This document shows positions 61,464 through 64,000 of a stretch of 64,000 nucleotides of DNA, piece by piece. The position numbers were made by a program, and so were the translations under genes. The notes beneath the pieces were generated by a model. The model saw nothing but the letters and a program-made list of their open reading frames with translations, was not told where the DNA came from and did no database searches. The stretch lies in assembly GCF_029338575.1 (NCBI RefSeq), contig NZ_CP119992.1, positions 1 to 64,000 on the forward strand. Direction: 5' to 3'. Every line of letters begins with the position of its first letter. Position 1 is the stretch's first letter. The stretch is from Halomarina halobia (GTDB taxonomy: Archaea > Halobacteriota > Halobacteria > Halobacteriales > Haloarculaceae).

Positions 61464-62606
61464 TCAGACGAAGCGGAACGGGACCGGCGTGAAGCAGAGC
61501 AGGCCGAGGACGAACGTGAGGACGCCGACGATCATGCGCTTCCGGTCGAGTCCGTCCTCGCGCACGGGGTGGGCGGGCCCGGCGTAGGCGAGGCCGATGG
61601 CGATGAACCCCCAGAGGAACCACAGCGAGATGGCCTGTAGCGCCTCGTGACGGACGAGTAGCAGGTACGCGCCGAGGCCGAACAGCGCGGCGGGGACGAG
61701 CGCGGCGACGGTCTCCTGGCGCTCGCCGAGCATCGCCCGCACGAGGTGGCCGCCGTCGAGCTGACCGACGGGGAGGAGGTTGAGGAAGGTGACGAACATG
61801 CCGACCCACCCGCCGACGACGACCGGGTTGACGCGCAGCTCGCCCGCGTAGCTCAGCGGTCGGCCCGTCAGGGCCGCGATGAACTGGATGAGCGGCGGGT
61901 AGTTCAGCGAGTCGATCTGGAAGATGGGGCCGGCGGGCACGGGGTCGAGGTGGAGGCCGACGGCGGTGACGACGACGGCCGCCCCCAGCCCGGCGAGCGG
62001 TCCCGCGACGCCGATGTCGAACAGCGCCTTGCGGTCGGGGATGCGGCCGTTCATCTTGATGACCGCGCCCATCGTCCCGAAGATGGTGGGGATCGGGATG
62101 AAGTAGGGGAGGCTGGCGTTCACGTCGTAGTAGCGACTCATCACGTAGTGACCGAGTTCGTGGACGCCGAGGACGCCGAGGACGGCGATCGCGAACGGCC
62201 ACGCGCGCAGCATCGCCCCCGGATCGCGCAGGCTCACGTCGTGGCCGTACCACTCGAGTCCGGCGAAGAGGGTCGTCGCGACGGTCAGCAGCGCGAAGGC
62301 GATGTTGACCCACGGGACCCCGTCGATCCCCGAGGAGTGCGGTTCGGCGACCAGGGCCGTGCGGCGGTCCTTCACCTCGACGCCGGTGATGGGATCGGCC
62401 TCGCTGTCGGTGACGGTCGTGAGGTGGACCTCGTAGCCCGCTTCGCGAAACAGGGGCCAGACGTGTCGTTCGAGCACGTCCGGGGCGACGGTCGGCTCGC
62501 CGAAGTAGAGCAGCGTGCCGTCGTCGCGTCGCACCTCGACGACCCGGAACACGGATCGGAACCGCTCGATCGGCGGTCCGTCCGCTGGCTCGTCGACGTC
62601 GTCCAT
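61464..62606 (-). CDS. Site-2 protease family (M50) membrane metalloprotease
   Basis: A 380-residue intramembrane zinc protease. A soluble N-terminal part (about 1-105) precedes the helices. The active-site motifs are VHELGHYVMSRY (about 150-161) and LNLLPVGQLDGGHLVRAML (about 275-293), the second zinc ligand. Such enzymes cut membrane-bound regulators or leader peptides. TATA box GTATAAAG at 62631-62638 is 28 bases above ATG 62606, predicting a leaderless transcript. Convergent with thiL. Confidence 0.93.
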   Translation of the reverse strand: MDDVDEPADGPPIERFRSVFRVVEVRRDDGTLLYFGEPTVAPDVLERHVWPLFREAGYEVHLTTVTDSEADPITGVEVKDRRTALVAEPHSSGIDGVPWVNIAFALLTVATTLFAGLEWYGHDVSLRDPGAMLRAWPFAIAVLGVLGVHELGHYVMSRYYDVNASLPYFIPIPTIFGTMGAVIKMNGRIPDRKALFDIGVAGPLAGLGAAVVVTAVGLHLDPVPAGPIFQIDSLNYPPLIQFIAALTGRPLSYAGELRVNPVVVGGWVGMFVTFLNLLPVGQLDGGHLVRAMLGERQETVAALVPAALFGLGAYLLLVRHEALQAISLWFLWGFIAIGLAYAGPAHPVREDGLDRKRMIVGVLTFVLGLLCFTPVPFRFV

Positions 62607-62630
62607 CGACCTAAAACAGGGGCGGCGCGA

Positions 62631-62638
62631 GTATAAAG
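62631..62638 (-). promoter_or_regulatory. TATA box of the site-2 protease gene
   Basis: CTTTATAC on the minus strand, centred 28 bases above ATG 62606. Confidence 0.55.
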
Positions 62639-62721
62639 CCCCTGAATAGGACGGGAAACGGGAGGGGTACGTGCCGTTCGTGCTGCGGTCGGGGCGGGGA
62701 CCGTACGCCGTCGGCGATCGC

Positions 62722-62973
62722 CTACGCGAGACTGACTCGCCACGTCGTGGCGCTCGTATACGACCACTTCTCGATGGTCAGATCGCCCGGGGCGTCGCGG
62801 AGTTTGACCATCAGCGCGCCGATCTCCTTGGGCGTGAGCCCGACGTCGTCGGAGATGAACTTGCTCTTGAAGTAGATCTCGCCGTCGGCCGCGCGGCGAC
62901 GGAGGTACGCGCGGAGGCGGTCTTCCTTGCTCTCGGTGGTCGGCTGCTCGACGGAGTGTGCGGTTGCGCTCAT
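62722..62973 (-). CDS. DUF7123-like small protein
   Basis: An 83-residue acidic/basic mixed protein: a disordered N-terminus (SATAHSVEQPTTESKED), then a winged-helix-like core with RLRAYLRRRAADGEIYFKSK, FISDDVGLTPKEIGALMVKL and strand IEKWSYTSATTWRVSLA. This pattern is a haloarchaeal small-protein family I recall as DUF7123; it looks DNA-binding but no function is known. A TATA-like CTATATC lies about 39 bases above ATG 62973. Confidence 0.75.
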   Translation of the reverse strand: MSATAHSVEQPTTESKEDRLRAYLRRRAADGEIYFKSKFISDDVGLTPKEIGALMVKLRDAPGDLTIEKWSYTSATTWRVSLA

Positions 62974-63244
62974 GTGCTGACCTCACCAGTCGCTTTCGAT
63001 CAGGGGGTGATATAGCGGAAGGAATTTTAGCATCGCTTCGGGGCGCTTCACCACGAAACTCGCGTAAAGCACAGCTTTCATCGGTGGATAAATTCCGGCG
63101 AGACGTTTTACGAAGCGCTCCGAATTTTTATTTCTATACTTTATTAAAAGAAATATGTTACTATTACTTACGGGAATCAACCGGTGTTTATTGCCGGAAT
63201 AGGTGGTGGTCTCGGCGTCCCTCCGCCGCCGCCGCGGTCGCGCG
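62974..63244. other. 271-base AT-rich gap between the MoaE and DUF7123 genes
   Basis: Base composition falls sharply at 63115-63180 compared with both sides. On the minus strand it reads T-rich words (TTTCTTTT; AAAATT) suited to termination of the MobB-MoaE message, and CCGG arms around AATAAACA at 63181-63197. A 65-codon minus-strand frame (TTG 63180 to 62983) is basic and unlike haloarchaeal proteins, so it is not called. Confidence 0.5.
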
Positions 63245-64000
63245 TCACTGTCGGTCGTGGACCCAGAACTCCTCCTCGACCGTGACTTCCTTCTTGAAGA
63301 TGGGGACCTCGTCCTTGAGCCGGTTGATGCCGTCCTCGACGGTGCGGAACGCCTCCTCGCGGTGGCCCGCGAGCACGACGACGAAGACGATGTCCTCGCC
63401 GTCGTGGATGACGCCGGTGCGGTGGTGCATCCGCACGGCGAAGACGCCCTCGCGCTCCGTCAGCTCCCGGCTGATAGCGTCCATCCGCTCCTCGGCGACC
63501 CCTTCGTACTTCTCGAACTCGAGCAGTTCCGTCCGGGCGTCGTCCGCGCCGTCCTTGGCGCGCACGCGGCCGGTGAACGTCGCGATGGCACCCGACCGCT
63601 CGGCGTCAGGCGAGCGCTTCACCCGGGCGACGAGGGACTCGAGCGTCTCGCGCGGCTCCGTCCCCTCGATCGCCGCCGCGAGGTCGTCGAGGTCCGCGCG
63701 GTCGGCGCGCCCGACGGTCGCGACCACGTCGCCCGCGGGGTCCGCCGCCTCCCCCGCGACGATCGTCGGGAGCCGCGGGTCGGCGACGCCGTCGATCAGA
63801 CAGTACTCGTGCTCCGGCGTCAGGTCGTCGAGCGCCTCGTCGAGGCTGCGCGCGCGGCCGTGGACCGTCGATTCGCCGGGACCGAGGCCGACGACCGAGC
63901 CCGCGCCCTCCGCGCGGAACCCGACGACCTCCTCGAACCCGGGTGCGGGGTTCTCGGGGAGCGCGGAGACGGCGGCGACGGGCCCCGAGCGCGAGAGTCT
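63245..64000 (-). CDS. moaE: MobB-MoaE fusion: molybdopterin synthase large subunit with GTP-binding domain (cut by window end)
   Basis: The open frame continues past 63727 to the window end. The last 160 residues are MoaE, the catalytic subunit that adds dithiolene sulfur to precursor Z: IATFTGRVRAKDG, ELLEFEKYEGVAEERMD, MHHRTGVIHDGEDIV, and the lysines of LKDEVPIFKKEVTVEEEFWV. The preceding residues, including GPVAAVSALPENPAPGFEEV and EHEYCLIDGVADPRLPTIVAG, look like the C-terminal part of a MobB-type GTPase. MobB-MoaE fusions are known in haloarchaea. The N-terminal P-loop lies outside the window. Role: molybdenum cofactor synthesis. Confidence 0.9.
   Translation of the reverse strand, partial: RLSRSGPVAAVSALPENPAPGFEEVVGFRAEGAGSVVGLGPGESTVHGRARSLDEALDDLTPEHEYCLIDGVADPRLPTIVAGEAADPAGDVVATVGRADRADLDDLAAAIEGTEPRETLESLVARVKRSPDAERSGAIATFTGRVRAKDGADDARTELLEFEKYEGVAEERMDAISRELTEREGVFAVRMHHRTGVIHDGEDIVFVVVLAGHREEAFRTVEDGINRLKDEVPIFKKEVTVEEEFWVHDRQ

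Noticed and set aside
62983..63180. 65-codon low-GC minus-strand frame
   Set aside because: It starts with TTG, is basic, and overlaps the promoter of the DUF7123 gene; better explained as non-coding.
1..64000. tRNA or rRNA genes
   Set aside because: I looked for T-loop GGTTCGAATCC-like words followed by acceptor pairing and found none; no rRNA-like conserved stretches were recognised.

Overview
The window is chromosomal DNA from a haloarchaeon (class Halobacteria). The evidence is very high GC with GC-rich third codon positions, acidic proteins, many starts preceded by a TATA box about 27 bases upstream with little or no leader, and a gene set typical of that group: PAN, aIF5B, S19e, NOB1, Pus10, halocyanin, a bacterio-opsin-activator-type regulator and SecD/SecF. 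The genus cannot be fixed from this stretch. No rRNA, tRNA, CRISPR array, insertion sequence or prophage was seen.

Layout. 1-3.6 kb: a mutS-mutL operon. 3.7-5.8 kb: a DUF2304-glycosyltransferase fusion and a DUF1616 membrane protein. 5.9-13.2 kb: a complete MoxR/DUF58/DUF4129/DUF4350 envelope cluster. 13.3-19.0 kb: a membrane metal-dependent hydrolase, then a three-gene MacB-like ABC operon whose middle gene encodes a multi-pass glycosyltransferase-like protein. 19.2-22.1 kb: glmU-like and glmS for UDP-GlcNAc precursors. 22.2-25.5 kb: two divergent regulators, UppP and small proteins. 25.6-31.8 kb: carotenoid oxygenase, Pus10, a lipoprotein polysaccharide deacetylase and RNase HII. 31.8-39.7 kb: a PadR-like regulator with tandem repeats, SecF-SecD, and a large GAF/PAS/Bat sensor with a degenerate receiver domain. 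39.8-46.4 kb: pgi, a 0.9 kb gene-poor inverted-repeat region, a CPBP protease, NOB1-PRC, halocyanin and aIF5B. 46.5-53.2 kb: an AEC transporter, pyruvoyl arginine decarboxylase, PAN, PepF and TruA. 53.4-56.4 kb: two convergent sulfatase-superfamily genes. 56.5-64 kb: HisS, PDCD5, S19e, a LysE transporter, a UPF0104 protein, ThiL, a site-2 protease, and a MobB-MoaE fusion cut by the window end.

The most striking technical signal is a set of genes (mutS, the DUF4129 gene, two genes after DUF58, glmU, probably the CPBP gene and perhaps a small gene near 27.6 kb) that each become intact if one G or C is added. All shifts go the same way and most lie in runs of four G/C where five are needed. Base-calling loss in homopolymers is the simplest explanation. 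The most interesting biological leads are the 5.9-13.2 kb cluster, the ABC/glycosyltransferase trio, the Bat-like gene with a dead receiver and an upstream palindrome, and the inverted-repeat element at 41.2-41.8 kb.
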